Shown: positions 34,508 through 43,707 of the stretch, one piece after another
Numbering within the stretch: position 1 is the first letter of the stretch
Layout of the letters: each line of letters begins with the position of its first letter
Source of the DNA: RGIG3102 sp964369915
GTDB lineage: Bacteria; Bacillota; Clostridia; Oscillospirales; Ruminococcaceae
Direction of reading: 5' to 3'
Length of the DNA: 64,000 nt
Assembly (NCBI GenBank): GCA_964369915.1
Contig: CAYJGG010000001.1
Span: 14,923 to 78,922 of the forward strand
Notes under the pieces: model-generated
Seen by the model: only the letters and a program-made list of their open reading frames with translations
Told to the model about the DNA's origin: nothing
The model's database searches: none
Position numbers and translations under genes: made by a program

Positions 34508-37500
34508 TTATCCTATATTAGTTAATTGTACACCTGTATAGTAATGAGTTAGGATTTGAGAATAACTCCATCCTTCATTAACAGCATATAATTGTGCTCC
34601 CCATTGGCTTAATCCAACTCCGTGTCCATATCCTCTTGTTGTTAGTATAAATACATCATTTTCATAAACTATATCAAATGCTGCACTTCTAATTGAAACA
34701 CCAATATCTCTAAGGTATGTATCTTTAAATTTAGTTCCTGTAAACGATTTATCTCCAAGACTTAAATGATATGTGTATCCGCCTGATGTATAATCAATAA
34801 TATTAAACCAAGTGCTTGGATCTTCTCCTAAAGTAGCTCCTATATTCTCAGCTATTTCTTCTACTTGCTCTATAGTTAAAGTATATGATGTTTCATAACT
34901 TGGCGATAAATAATCATATTTACTTTCAACAGAAACTAAATGAGATAATGTTCCTCCCCAAACTTCAACAGAAGCATTTGTTCTTCCTGCTACTGAGGCT
35001 GTGTAAGGAGTGTAAATAGGAGTTGAGCCATTAGTTGTTATTATTATATCATCAACTTGTGAAACCACATCTATAACTGATTGAGCAGGTGAAGTTCTTC
35101 CTACAACTGCAGGCGCTGAATCTCCAATGCTGTGTCTATATTTTATGTAGGTATGCGTTGCAACTGCTTGAGCTTTTAAAGCCTCAGGATGCCAGGATGA
35201 ACTCATCTCTAATGCAACAACTTGACTTAAAATATTAGTCACTGTATCTGTTACAACAGCTCCATTCATAGTTACAGTTAGCATTGGCTCTGTTGGAGTA
35301 GGTGCAGTTGTTTGTGTTGGTGTAGTAGTCACCGTTGGTGCAGGAGTCTGTTCTGGCGCTGGTGTTTCTACTGGCGTAGTTGTAACTGTTGGAGTAGCGG
35401 TTTTTGTTGGCTCTTGAGTTGGCTCTTCTGATGGCGTAATTGTAGGAGTCGGCGTTATAGATGCAGTTGCCGATGGATTTTGAGTAGATGCTGTTGTAGG
35501 TGAGGGTGAAGGAATGTTTTCTGTTTCTTCTTCACTATCTATATTATCTTCACTACTGCTATCCTCTACTGGCGTTGCCTCATTGCCTGTGTTTACCCAT
35601 ACATAATTATCTCTATCATAGCTTTCTTTTGCCATATCCATAGCTTCAAGAGAGGTATCCGTAGTGATATTATTATCTTCAATATACCAACTAGATAAAA
35701 CACTTGCAAACTTCACATCAACACTTGGGAAAGTGCTATTTGTGTATTCTTTACTAAATAAAAGTATGTATTCATTTACGTTTACTTCTTGGATTATAAT
35801 TAATAATTCATCATTTTCTAAAACTGGAACATCAACATCAAAAACACTTCTTGCTTTTGCAGAAATAATAACATCTTCTTTTACTTCAATATTTAATAAT
35901 TCTTCTAATTCAATATCATTATAAGTGCCCACAGCGAACACTTGATAATCTATATATTCACCATTTTCAAAATAAGTAAACTTTGAATTCAATCTCGCCG
36001 AATCAATATTTAAAAAGTCAATAAAATTTTCATTTTTCATGCCTTTTAAATATGTGTATTCACTTATTTTATTTTCTATTTTATAAACAGAATTTATTTC
36101 AGCTAAAGTTTCATCTTCGTTTTCTAAAACAACGACATCAACTTTTTCGCCTTTAAAACTTATCCAACCTTTCACATTTTCGTTTTGAGCTGAAAGGTTG
36201 CTTAAAGATTTTAAAGTGTCGCTCTCAAAACTATGTGAAAAAAAATCGGTATCTTGCCTGCTTTGTATTACTTGTGAAACGCTCATATTTTTAGAAGGAA
36301 AAATCTCATTAAAAAAATTCCCAACTTCGCTTGAAACTGTGTTAAAATCAATGTTTGGCATATTATAATCATTAGCAATATACACCCAGCCTATACCAGC
36401 TATTATACCTAGTAAAACTAATAAAATAAATTTTAATAATACGCTGAATATTGATTTCTTTTTCTTTTTAGGCTCTTTTATTTGTGCATTTCTTATTTCT
36501 TCTAAAACTGCTTCATCATTAGGGGTTACAACGACAGATGGCATTTCTAAATTTAACATAACACTTCTTAATAAATCTAAAGATGCTTTTGCTGAAAGTT
36601 GCATTATATCTGTTCTTGAATTTTTATCATAAAACAGTTTTTTATAATAAGTGTTTTCTCTATCGGCAACACAAATAAAAACTGTTCCAACTGGAGTTTC
36701 TATTGTCCCACCAGTAGGTCCTGCAAAACCAGTTGTTGCTATTGAGTAATCAGTATTTGCATATCTTAGCATATTAAGTGCCATTTCTTGCACTACAACA
36801 GAAGAAACGCTTGAATGAGTTTCGATATTTTCTTTATCTATTCCTAAAACATCAATTTTTTGCTCATCTGTGTAAGGGCAAAGACCTAGTTTAAACACAC
36901 TAGATGCATCTTCCACGCTAACTAATTTTTGAGAAATTGCTCCACCTGTACAGCTTTCGGCTGTTGATAGAGTTTTTTCTTTTTCTTTTAATAATTTTAC
37001 AATTGCAGATTCTAATTCTTCATCATTATCAGAATAGATATACTTTTCCATTTTTGAGTAAAGCTGCTCTTTTGCAAAAGATAGCAGTTCTTCTGTTTCA
37101 TTTATACTATTTCCTTTTGCAGTAACTCTTACTTGTAAATCTCCTCTTTTTGCATACAAAGCAAACGTTGGATTTGTTTGTTCTAGCAGCTGCGAAATCA
37201 TCATTTCAGCACTACTTTCACCTATACCAATAAGTCTGTAATAATTAGATTTTATAACGCCTTGAGTTAATTTAGATAAAAGAGGAATAATTTCAGTTTC
37301 CAGCATATCTTGCATTTCATGAGGAGGTCCTGGCAATAAAACTGCCATTTTTTCGTCCTCTATAAATATAACTCCAGGTGCTGTTCCTTTTTTATTTTTA
37401 ATTATTCTGCCTTTTCTTGGAACATAAGCCTGTTTTATATTATTTTCTGGCATAGTTATGCCACGAGATTTAAAATAATCTAATAAATCACTCTCAATAT

Positions 37501-37780
37501 TTTTATCTAAAACTAAATCATCTCCATAAACTTTTGCAACAGTTTCTTTTGTTAAATCATCTTTAGTTGGTCCAAGACCACCAGAAAAAATAACTATATC
37601 GCTTCTTTCTTTAGCTAAAGATGCCGCGGCACGCAGTCTTACAACGTTATCGCCAACTACCTGCTGATTAAAAACCGAAATGCCAATTTCAGATAATGCT
37701 TTAGCTAAAACTTGCGCGTTAGTGTTTAATATATCGCCCAGTAAAAGTTCGGTACCAACGCAAATTATCTCTGCTCTCAT
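34508..37780 (-). CDS. CinA fused through a membrane segment to a SpoIID domain
   Basis: A continuous 1090-residue frame joining parts normally found apart. Residues 1-410 are CinA: a MoCF domain (FSGGLGPTKDD, LLPGPPHEM) and the PncC-like NMN amidase domain (STAESCTGG, ATTGFAGPTGG). A Lys-rich stretch and a membrane segment follow (about 442-467). Residues 495-680 are predicted outside; WISFKGEKVDV and FENGEYIDYQVFAV recall class B sortase, but no TLxTC Cys is present. A Ser/Pro/Thr linker (about 755-838) leads to a SpoIID/LytB domain with the catalytic Glu (about 858 in VVALEMSSSWHPEALKAQAVATHTY) and the end motif GYGHGVGLSQWGAQ. ATG 37780 fits AAAGGA better than GTG 37786. It is the last gene after nifS-like and thiI. 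Confidence 0.85.
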   Translation of the reverse strand: MRAEIICVGTELLLGDILNTNAQVLAKALSEIGISVFNQQVVGDNVVRLRAAASLAKERSDIVIFSGGLGPTKDDLTKETVAKVYGDDLVLDKNIESDLLDYFKSRGITMPENNIKQAYVPRKGRIIKNKKGTAPGVIFIEDEKMAVLLPGPPHEMQDMLETEIIPLLSKLTQGVIKSNYYRLIGIGESSAEMMISQLLEQTNPTFALYAKRGDLQVRVTAKGNSINETEELLSFAKEQLYSKMEKYIYSDNDEELESAIVKLLKEKEKTLSTAESCTGGAISQKLVSVEDASSVFKLGLCPYTDEQKIDVLGIDKENIETHSSVSSVVVQEMALNMLRYANTDYSIATTGFAGPTGGTIETPVGTVFICVADRENTYYKKLFYDKNSRTDIMQLSAKASLDLLRSVMLNLEMPSVVVTPNDEAVLEEIRNAQIKEPKKKKKSIFSVLLKFILLVLLGIIAGIGWVYIANDYNMPNIDFNTVSSEVGNFFNEIFPSKNMSVSQVIQSRQDTDFFSHSFESDTLKSLSNLSAQNENVKGWISFKGEKVDVVVLENEDETLAEINSVYKIENKISEYTYLKGMKNENFIDFLNIDSARLNSKFTYFENGEYIDYQVFAVGTYNDIELEELLNIEVKEDVIISAKARSVFDVDVPVLENDELLIIIQEVNVNEYILLFSKEYTNSTFPSVDVKFASVLSSWYIEDNNITTDTSLEAMDMAKESYDRDNYVWVNTGNEATPVEDSSSEDNIDSEEETENIPSPSPTTASTQNPSATASITPTPTITPSEEPTQEPTKTATPTVTTTPVETPAPEQTPAPTVTTTPTQTTAPTPTEPMLTVTMNGAVVTDTVTNILSQVVALEMSSSWHPEALKAQAVATHTYIKYRHSIGDSAPAVVGRTSPAQSVIDVVSQVDDIIITTNGSTPIYTPYTASVAGRTNASVEVWGGTLSHLVSVESKYDYLSPSYETSYTLTIEQVEEIAENIGATLGEDPSTWFNIIDYTSGGYTYHLSLGDKSFTGTKFKDTYLRDIGVSIRSAAFDIVYENDVFILTTRGYGHGVGLSQWGAQLYAVNEGWSYSQILTHYYTGVQLTNIG

Positions 37781-37814
37781 TTTCACACGTTCCTTTCTGT
37801 TTATTTTAATTTTC

Positions 37815-38999
37815 TTATTCTATATCTATAAAAATTCTTTCAATATTTTCTAATGCTTCATTTTCAAGCTCTAATAATTTTTCCATATCCATTTTTTCTT
37901 CAGCTAATAAAATTTCTTCTATTTTAGGTTTTGTTTTTGGATGTGCTGGATTAAAAATAGTGCAGCAGTCTTCGTATGGTAAAATAGAAGTTTCATAAGT
38001 GTCTATATCCCTTGAAATTGCAACTATTTCTGTTTTGTCCATTCCTATTAATGGGCGAAGAATTGGAATATCAACGCTTTGATTTGTGGCTCTTATAGCA
38101 CTTAGAGTTTGAGAAGCAACTTGAGCTAAACTTTCCCCTGTTACAATAGCGCCTGCTCCGTATCTCTCACTTAAAGTTTGCGTTATTCTCATCATACTTC
38201 TTCTCATTAAAACTGTGAATAGCTCTGGTACTCCTTTATCTCTTATATATTCTTGTACTGTTGTAAATTCAACAATTAATAAAGGCATTTTACCTGTGTA
38301 ATCAACTAGTTTTTCGCATAGAGATATAACTTTTTGTTTTGCTCTTTGGCTAGTATATGGAGGAGAAGCAAAGTGAACAGACATTAAAGATAGCCCTCTT
38401 TTAGCCATCATATAAGCCGCAACTGGTGAATCTATACCACCACTTAGCATTAATGCCGCTTTTCCAGAAGATGCAACAGGCATGCCACCTGCCGCTTTTT
38501 GTTTTCCTAAATGGACATAAGCCGCTGTTTCTCTTATTTCAACCATAACTGTTGTTTGAGGTGTATGAACATCAACTTTTAAATAATGATGTTTTGATAG
38601 AATTCTTCCGCCGAGTTCTCTTGCTATTTCAGTTGAAGTCATGCCAAAGTTTTTATCACTTCTTCTAGCTACCACTTTAAACGTTTTTGTATTTGTTAAA
38701 ACATCATCAAAATTTTCTAAAACAGTTTTTGTTATTTCATCAAAATCTTTTTTTACTATTATCGCTTTACTAATCGTTGCAATACCAAAGATTTTTCTAA
38801 TTTTATCATAAGCTGTATCTATATCACAAAATTCATCTAAAGGCTCAACGTATATAACACTTTGAGATTTATATATTTTAAATTCACCTAAGTTTTTAAC
38901 TCTTAGCCTTATAGCTTTCATAATTTGAGATTCGAAAGTTGATTTATTTAAGCCTTTTAAAACTACCTCTCCTAGGTAGCAAATAATTAGTTGTTTCAT
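37815..38999 (-). CDS. thiI: tRNA 4-thiouridine synthase ThiI
   Basis: Thiolates U8 of tRNA and can supply sulfur for thiazole synthesis. A ferredoxin-like and THUMP domain (residues 1-170, with STEIARELGGRIL) precede the PP-loop ATP pyrophosphatase domain with SGGIDSPVAAYMM. At 394 residues there is no C-terminal rhodanese domain, as in Firmicutes, where the dedicated cysteine desulfurase delivers persulfide. That enzyme is encoded 20 bases upstream. GAGGA lies 12 bases before the ATG. Confidence 0.95.
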   Translation of the reverse strand: MKQLIICYLGEVVLKGLNKSTFESQIMKAIRLRVKNLGEFKIYKSQSVIYVEPLDEFCDIDTAYDKIRKIFGIATISKAIIVKKDFDEITKTVLENFDDVLTNTKTFKVVARRSDKNFGMTSTEIARELGGRILSKHHYLKVDVHTPQTTVMVEIRETAAYVHLGKQKAAGGMPVASSGKAALMLSGGIDSPVAAYMMAKRGLSLMSVHFASPPYTSQRAKQKVISLCEKLVDYTGKMPLLIVEFTTVQEYIRDKGVPELFTVLMRRSMMRITQTLSERYGAGAIVTGESLAQVASQTLSAIRATNQSVDIPILRPLIGMDKTEIVAISRDIDTYETSILPYEDCCTIFNPAHPKTKPKIEEILLAEEKMDMEKLLELENEALENIERIFIDIE

Positions 39000-39019
39000 T
39001 TTTATTAATATTCCTCTTT

Positions 39020-40153
39020 TTATTTAATTTTTTGCAATTTCTGTTTTGCATTTTTTAATGATGTAATAAGCTCGTCTATATCACTTGTTTTAGTATTGCA
39101 ATCAAAACTAACTCTTATTGAAGAATCTATTATTTCATCTTTTGTATTCATACTCGTTAATGTTTTGCTTTTACTTCCTTTACTACAAGAAGAGCCTGAT
39201 GATATATACACATTTTCATTTTCTAAAAAATGCAGTAGTGTTTCGCTTTTATATCCTAAAAAAGCAAAATTTATAATATAAGGTGCTGCATTTTTAGGAG
39301 AGTTTATAACGATATTATCAAATTCATGTAATTTTTCTAATAAATATTCTTTAAACTGTGTATATTTTTTAATATTAACAAGCATATTCTTATTATGAAT
39401 TTCAACAGCTTTTGCTAAGCCTTTTATATAGTGAATATTCTCAGTGCCACTTCTTAACCCTTTTTCTTGTCCGCCACCTAATAAAACAGGCTTTATATTA
39501 ACGCCTTTTCTTAAATAAAATCCTCCCACACCTTTTGGAGTATTGATTTTATGACCTGAAAAAGAAAAAGCATCTATTTTAATTTTCTTAGTGTCTATTT
39601 TATATTTTAAAAATCCTTGCACAATATCTGAATGAAAAATTGCAAGTGGATTTTTTTCTTTAATTTTATTTGCTAATTTTTCAATATCAATTATTGCCCC
39701 AGTTTCATTATTAACAAACATAGCACTAACTAATATAGTGTTTTTATCGATATTATCTATTATTTTTTCTATATCAATATTGCCATTTTCATCTGGCATT
39801 ATTTTTACCACTTCAAATCCTTCTTCTTTTAAAAACTCAATAGGATTTTCCACAGCTGGATGTTCATATCCAGTTAAAATTATTTTTCTACCTCTATTTT
39901 TTCTAGCTAAGCTTAATCCATATATTAAAATATTATTACTTTCGGTTGCACAAGAAGAAAAATAAATTTCACTCTCGGCAGCATTTACAGCGTTTGCTAT
40001 AATTTTTCTTGATTTTAATATTTCAAATTCTGCGTTTGCTCCTAAAGAATATAAAGAAGATGGATTACCAAATTCATTTTCTAAGCTATTTGTAATTTCT
40101 GTTTTAACTTCTTTAATTATCCTAGTTGTAGCTGCATTATCAAGATATATCAT
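39020..40153 (-). CDS. Cysteine desulfurase (NifZ/IscS-like partner of ThiI)
   Basis: PLP enzyme that removes sulfur from cysteine as an enzyme persulfide. MIYLDNAATTRI opens the protein, the Schiff-base Lys is in SFSGHKINTPKGVGG, and the catalytic Cys in ISSGSSCSKGSKSKT. At 377 residues and directly upstream of thiI, it corresponds to the Bacillus NifZ arrangement and probably serves 4-thiouridine synthesis. The ATG follows AAAGGA by ten bases. It heads an operon with thiI and the CinA-SpoIID fusion. Confidence 0.93.
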   Translation of the reverse strand: MIYLDNAATTRIIKEVKTEITNSLENEFGNPSSLYSLGANAEFEILKSRKIIANAVNAAESEIYFSSCATESNNILIYGLSLARKNRGRKIILTGYEHPAVENPIEFLKEEGFEVVKIMPDENGNIDIEKIIDNIDKNTILVSAMFVNNETGAIIDIEKLANKIKEKNPLAIFHSDIVQGFLKYKIDTKKIKIDAFSFSGHKINTPKGVGGFYLRKGVNIKPVLLGGGQEKGLRSGTENIHYIKGLAKAVEIHNKNMLVNIKKYTQFKEYLLEKLHEFDNIVINSPKNAAPYIINFAFLGYKSETLLHFLENENVYISSGSSCSKGSKSKTLTSMNTKDEIIDSSIRVSFDCNTKTSDIDELITSLKNAKQKLQKIK

Positions 40154-40186
40154 TTATTATCATTCCTTTTTTAAGTATACCTAAGA

Positions 40187-40216
40187 ATTATACCATATTA
40201 GCAAGGCGTTTTACAA
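40187..40216 (-). promoter_or_regulatory. Promoter of the cysteine desulfurase-thiI-cinA operon
   Basis: Reading leftward: TTGTAA (40211-40216), 18-base spacer, extended -10 TGGTATAAT (TATAAT at 40187-40192). Confidence 0.72.
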
Positions 40217-40328
40217 TACAAACCCTGTGTTTTTATTGTTAAAATCAGATATTTTTTTTATTTATTTTACTAAAACATAAAAAAATGTATTCAAGGTTAT
40301 TTTATTTTATATTTTTTAATTTATCTTA

Positions 40329-40357
40329 TTTACATATGAGAATAGTTTGTATATAAT
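40329..40357 (+). promoter_or_regulatory. Promoter of fhs
   Basis: TTTACA (40329-40334), 17-base spacer, TATAAT (40352-40357), about 38 bases before the start codon; no riboswitch-like fold is evident in the short leader. Confidence 0.72.
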
Positions 40358-40395
40358 AAAATAAAATAACTCATTCAGAAAGGACTCTAACTTTT

Positions 40396-42063
40396 ATGAA
40401 ATCAGATATCGAAATTGCACAAAGTGCGAGTATGCTCCCTATAGCAAAAGTTGCCGAAAAGATCGGTCTTAGTTATGAAAATATTAATCAATACGGAAAT
40501 TACAAAGCTAAAGTTGATATAACTAAAACTAAATCTTTAAAAGATAAAAAAGGCAAATTAATCTTAGTTACAGCGATAAACCCAACTCCTGCAGGAGAAG
40601 GAAAAACCACAACAAGTATCGGGCTTGCTGATTCTTTAAAGAGCCTTGATAAAGATGTAATTCTTGCTTTAAGAGAGCCAAGCCTTGGACCTGTTTTTGG
40701 CATGAAAGGTGGAGCTGCTGGCGGCGGATACGCTCAAGTTGTTCCTATGGAAGACATAAATCTTCATTTTACAGGCGATTTACACGCTATTGGCGCTACT
40801 AATAATCTTCTTGCCGCTTTAATTGATAATCATATCTATCAAGGAAATCAATTAAATATTGATCCTAGAAGAATTACATGGAAACGCTGTGTTGATATGA
40901 ATGATAGACAACTTCGTTTTATAACGGATGGTCTTGGTGGAAGAATTAATGGCACTCCTCGTGAAGATGGATTTGATATAACTGTTGCTAGTGAAATTAT
41001 GGCTATATTCTGCCTTGCAAGTTCACTATCTGATTTAAAAGATCGACTTTCAAAAATAGTTGTCGGCTATACTTTTAAAAACGAACCTGTAACTGTTAAA
41101 CAGTTAGGATGTCAAGGTGCTTTAGCAACTTTATTAAAAGAGGCTATCAATCCAAATTTAGTTCAAACTTTAGAGCATACACCTTGTTTAATCCATGGTG
41201 GTCCTTTTGCTAATATCGCCCATGGCTGTAATAGCGTTATTGCAACAAAACTTGGCACAAAATTATGTGATTATGTTATCACAGAAGCTGGTTTTGGAGC
41301 TGATTTAGGCGCTGAAAAGTTCCTTGATATTAAATGTGGTATGAACGATTTAACTCCATCTGCCGTTGTTATAGTTGCAACCATTAGAGCTTTAAAGCAC
41401 CATGGTGGCGCTAAAAAGGACGAACTTGGAACAGAAAATTTAAGTCAATTAGAAACTGGGCTTTCAAATCTTAAACGCCATATAGAAAATATAAAACAAA
41501 ATTTCAATCTTCCTTGCGTTGTTGCTTTAAATAGCTTTCCTACTGATACAAAAAACGAACAAGATTTAGTTATGGATTACTGTGAAAAACTAAATACACC
41601 TTGCTCTTTAAGTGAAGTATTTTCAAAAGGTAGCGAAGGTGGAACTGATTTAGCAAGTAAAGTTTTAGATGTTTTAGATGAAAATGCTAAAATCTCTTTC
41701 ACTTATGATGATTCTATGAATATTAAAGAAAAAATCAAAGCTGTCTGCACAAAAATTTACCGTGCTAATGATGTAACTTTCTCAAAATCAAGTTTAAACA
41801 CTATAAAACTTCTTGAAGAATATGGATATAATAATCTGAAAATATGTATCGCAAAAACTCAATATTCCTTCTCCGATAACCCTTCACTTTTAGCTGCTCC
41901 AACTGATTTTTCTATGAATGTTAGAGAAATCCGCTTATCTGCTGGTGCCGGATTTGCAGTTGTTATTATGGGTGATATTATGACAATGCCAGGACTTCCA
42001 AAAGTTCCTGCCGCTTTAAATATTGATATCGATGAAGATGGTAAAATTTCTGGGTTATTCTAA
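40396..42063 (+). CDS. fhs: Formate-tetrahydrofolate ligase
   Basis: ATP-dependent activation of formate to 10-formyl-tetrahydrofolate, feeding one-carbon metabolism and, where present, the Wood-Ljungdahl pathway. The P-loop TPAGEGKTTTS near residue 63 and segments LREPSLGPVFGMKGGAAGGG and VMGDIMTMPGLPK are diagnostic. The 555-residue length is standard. AAAGGA lies 11 bases before the ATG. The enzyme is typical of anaerobic Firmicutes; no other acetogenesis genes are in the window. Confidence 0.97.
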   Translation: MKSDIEIAQSASMLPIAKVAEKIGLSYENINQYGNYKAKVDITKTKSLKDKKGKLILVTAINPTPAGEGKTTTSIGLADSLKSLDKDVILALREPSLGPVFGMKGGAAGGGYAQVVPMEDINLHFTGDLHAIGATNNLLAALIDNHIYQGNQLNIDPRRITWKRCVDMNDRQLRFITDGLGGRINGTPREDGFDITVASEIMAIFCLASSLSDLKDRLSKIVVGYTFKNEPVTVKQLGCQGALATLLKEAINPNLVQTLEHTPCLIHGGPFANIAHGCNSVIATKLGTKLCDYVITEAGFGADLGAEKFLDIKCGMNDLTPSAVVIVATIRALKHHGGAKKDELGTENLSQLETGLSNLKRHIENIKQNFNLPCVVALNSFPTDTKNEQDLVMDYCEKLNTPCSLSEVFSKGSEGGTDLASKVLDVLDENAKISFTYDDSMNIKEKIKAVCTKIYRANDVTFSKSSLNTIKLLEEYGYNNLKICIAKTQYSFSDNPSLLAAPTDFSMNVREIRLSAGAGFAVVIMGDIMTMPGLPKVPAALNIDIDEDGKISGLF

Positions 42064-42077
42064 ATAAAGGTGATTTT

Positions 42078-42299
42078 ATGAAAAGAAAATTTTCAAAAGA
42101 TGAAATTTTTAAATATTATGAAAGTACAAATACTGTTTTTTATTTTAATAAAGAGGATAGCAATATTATCGTTCCCAAATATTCAAAAAATAGAATGCGT
42201 AAAGGACTTAGTTTAAATTTTGCAAACCCTTTAAGCTATGTATTACAAATTAGTATTATTGCTTTAGTTTCATTAATTGCTTATTGCTTCAGTTTTTAA
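42078..42299 (+). CDS. DUF5808-like small membrane protein
   Basis: A 73-residue protein: soluble N-terminus with FYFNKEDSNIIVPKY, then LSLNFANPLSYVL and a single C-terminal membrane helix. The IxVPK and LNFANPLS motifs match the DUF5808 pattern. The function is unknown. It lies 14 bases after fhs with AAAGGTG before its ATG and ahead of the shared terminator, so it is co-transcribed with fhs. Confidence 0.72.
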   Translation: MKRKFSKDEIFKYYESTNTVFYFNKEDSNIIVPKYSKNRMRKGLSLNFANPLSYVLQISIIALVSLIAYCFSF

Positions 42300-42314
42300 A
42301 TTTAATTATCAAAC

Positions 42315-42350
42315 AAAAATGACATTGTGAAATTCACAATGTCATTTTTT
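42315..42350. terminator. Bidirectional terminator, fhs operon / S41 gene
   Basis: AAAATGACATTGTGAA / TTCACAATGTCATTTT stem with flanking A- and T-runs between convergent genes. Confidence 0.88.
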
Positions 42351-42352
42351 AT

Positions 42353-43666
42353 TTATCTTTGTAGTATTAAATTTGCTAAAACTTCAAAACTTCTTTGAAC
42401 TTGGATATCTTCTTCAATAGGTAATTCATAAGTTATTTCAGTTTCATATAGTTTTTCATAATCAGCTTTTATTCCAACACCGTTATAAGATTCTGAAACA
42501 GTTGGAACTAGAGATGCAATCGTTAATTCTACACCAGAGCCATCTGTCAATCTAAACATAGATTGAATGGTGCCTTTGCCCATAGTTGTAGCACCAACAG
42601 TTTTTGCTCCATTAGAATCTTTTAATATAACAGTTAGCATTTCGGCTGCATATCCTGTTTCTTCGTTTGTTATCACAACAACTGGTAAATCTGTGCTAGT
42701 TTCATCTGAAGTGTATAAAACTTTTGTTTCTCCAGATTGATATGTTGCCGACATTATCGTGCCTTCTTTTGCCATAATATCTGCTACCTCAGCTGCATAA
42801 TCAAACTCTTTACTTTGATTATCTCTTAAATCTATAACTATGCCTGTAATACTTTGGCTAATTAAATTATTTAAAGCATATTCAAAGTCTGAAGCAGTTC
42901 TTTCTGTTAGCATATTAATATCAATATATCCATAATCGCCAATTTTTTGTGAAGTCATAACTTGAGTATCATAAACTGAATGAATTAAAGAGATAACTCC
43001 TAATGCAGTTGTAGTTTCTTCTTCATCTTCTGAAATTCCTTCTTCATCTTCTTCAGAAATTGCCTCTGGAGATGCCTGAATTTCTGCAACTCCTTCTTCA
43101 GAAACTATTGGAACTAATGCCTCTTCTTCTGATATTATTTCAAGCTCTATTGTTTTTGGCTCTGTTGCAAGTAGTAATTCTTGAGCAACTTCAATTGTCA
43201 TTTGAGCTGTTGAAACTCCATCAATGCTTTTAATAAAAGTTCCAGTAGTTACACCTTGAATATCTGCAGGTGAGCCTGGATAAACTTTATATATATACAT
43301 ATATCCTTGATGATCTCTTGATTTATAAATTTCAAGGCCTAATCCAAAAGATTTTCCTTGAGAAACATCTTGTACAGTTTGCATTTCGCTAGATGTGTAG
43401 TATTTTGATTCGATATCGCTAATACCTCTAACATATCCACTTGCCAAATTATCATTTAAAGTAGTGTTATCAATAGCAAAATAATAGTTTTCTCTAACTA
43501 TTGTATCTATATCTGATAATTTTTCATAAAGCTCTTCTTTTTGAGTAACTGCTGAAACTCTTTCTTCAAACATCTCTGTTGACACTGCCATTGTAAGTGA
43601 AAACGTTACAGTCATCGCCACAAAAACTATACTAATTAAATGTGCTAGGTTAAATTTTTTATTCAT
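42353..43666 (-). CDS. S41 family protease homologue, catalytic Ser replaced by Tyr
   Basis: A 437-residue CtpB-like exported protein: signal anchor (about 8-28), N-terminal helical part, PDZ domain (about 105-180, GLGLEIYKS and PGSPADIQGV), a Glu-rich insert of about 40 residues, and the S41 core. The Lys of the dyad is present in TTMGKGTIQ (Lys364) and the Gln four residues later too. However, at the nucleophile position, exactly 25 residues before the Lys as in E. coli Prc, the sequence is ETGYAAE with Tyr339 (codon at 42650-42652) instead of Ser. Proteolysis is therefore unlikely. It is the last gene of an FtsE-FtsX-M23-S41 cluster. Confidence 0.88.
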   Translation of the reverse strand: MNKKFNLAHLISIVFVAMTVTFSLTMAVSTEMFEERVSAVTQKEELYEKLSDIDTIVRENYYFAIDNTTLNDNLASGYVRGISDIESKYYTSSEMQTVQDVSQGKSFGLGLEIYKSRDHQGYMYIYKVYPGSPADIQGVTTGTFIKSIDGVSTAQMTIEVAQELLLATEPKTIELEIISEEEALVPIVSEEGVAEIQASPEAISEEDEEGISEDEEETTTALGVISLIHSVYDTQVMTSQKIGDYGYIDINMLTERTASDFEYALNNLISQSITGIVIDLRDNQSKEFDYAAEVADIMAKEGTIMSATYQSGETKVLYTSDETSTDLPVVVITNEETGYAAEMLTVILKDSNGAKTVGATTMGKGTIQSMFRLTDGSGVELTIASLVPTVSESYNGVGIKADYEKLYETEITYELPIEEDIQVQRSFEVLANLILQR

Positions 43667-43707
43667 TATTTTCTCCGATTATTATTATTTTACATAAAAA
43701 TTAATTT

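Noticed and set aside
35664..35924. 86-codon plus-strand frame inside the CinA-SpoIID gene
   Set aside because: Antisense to the extracellular region of the fusion protein, Ser/Ile/Asn-rich, without ribosome site.
40217..40395. Possible riboswitch in the fhs upstream region
   Set aside because: The promoter is only about 38 bases before the ATG, so the leader is too short; the rest is AT-rich spacer without stable fold.
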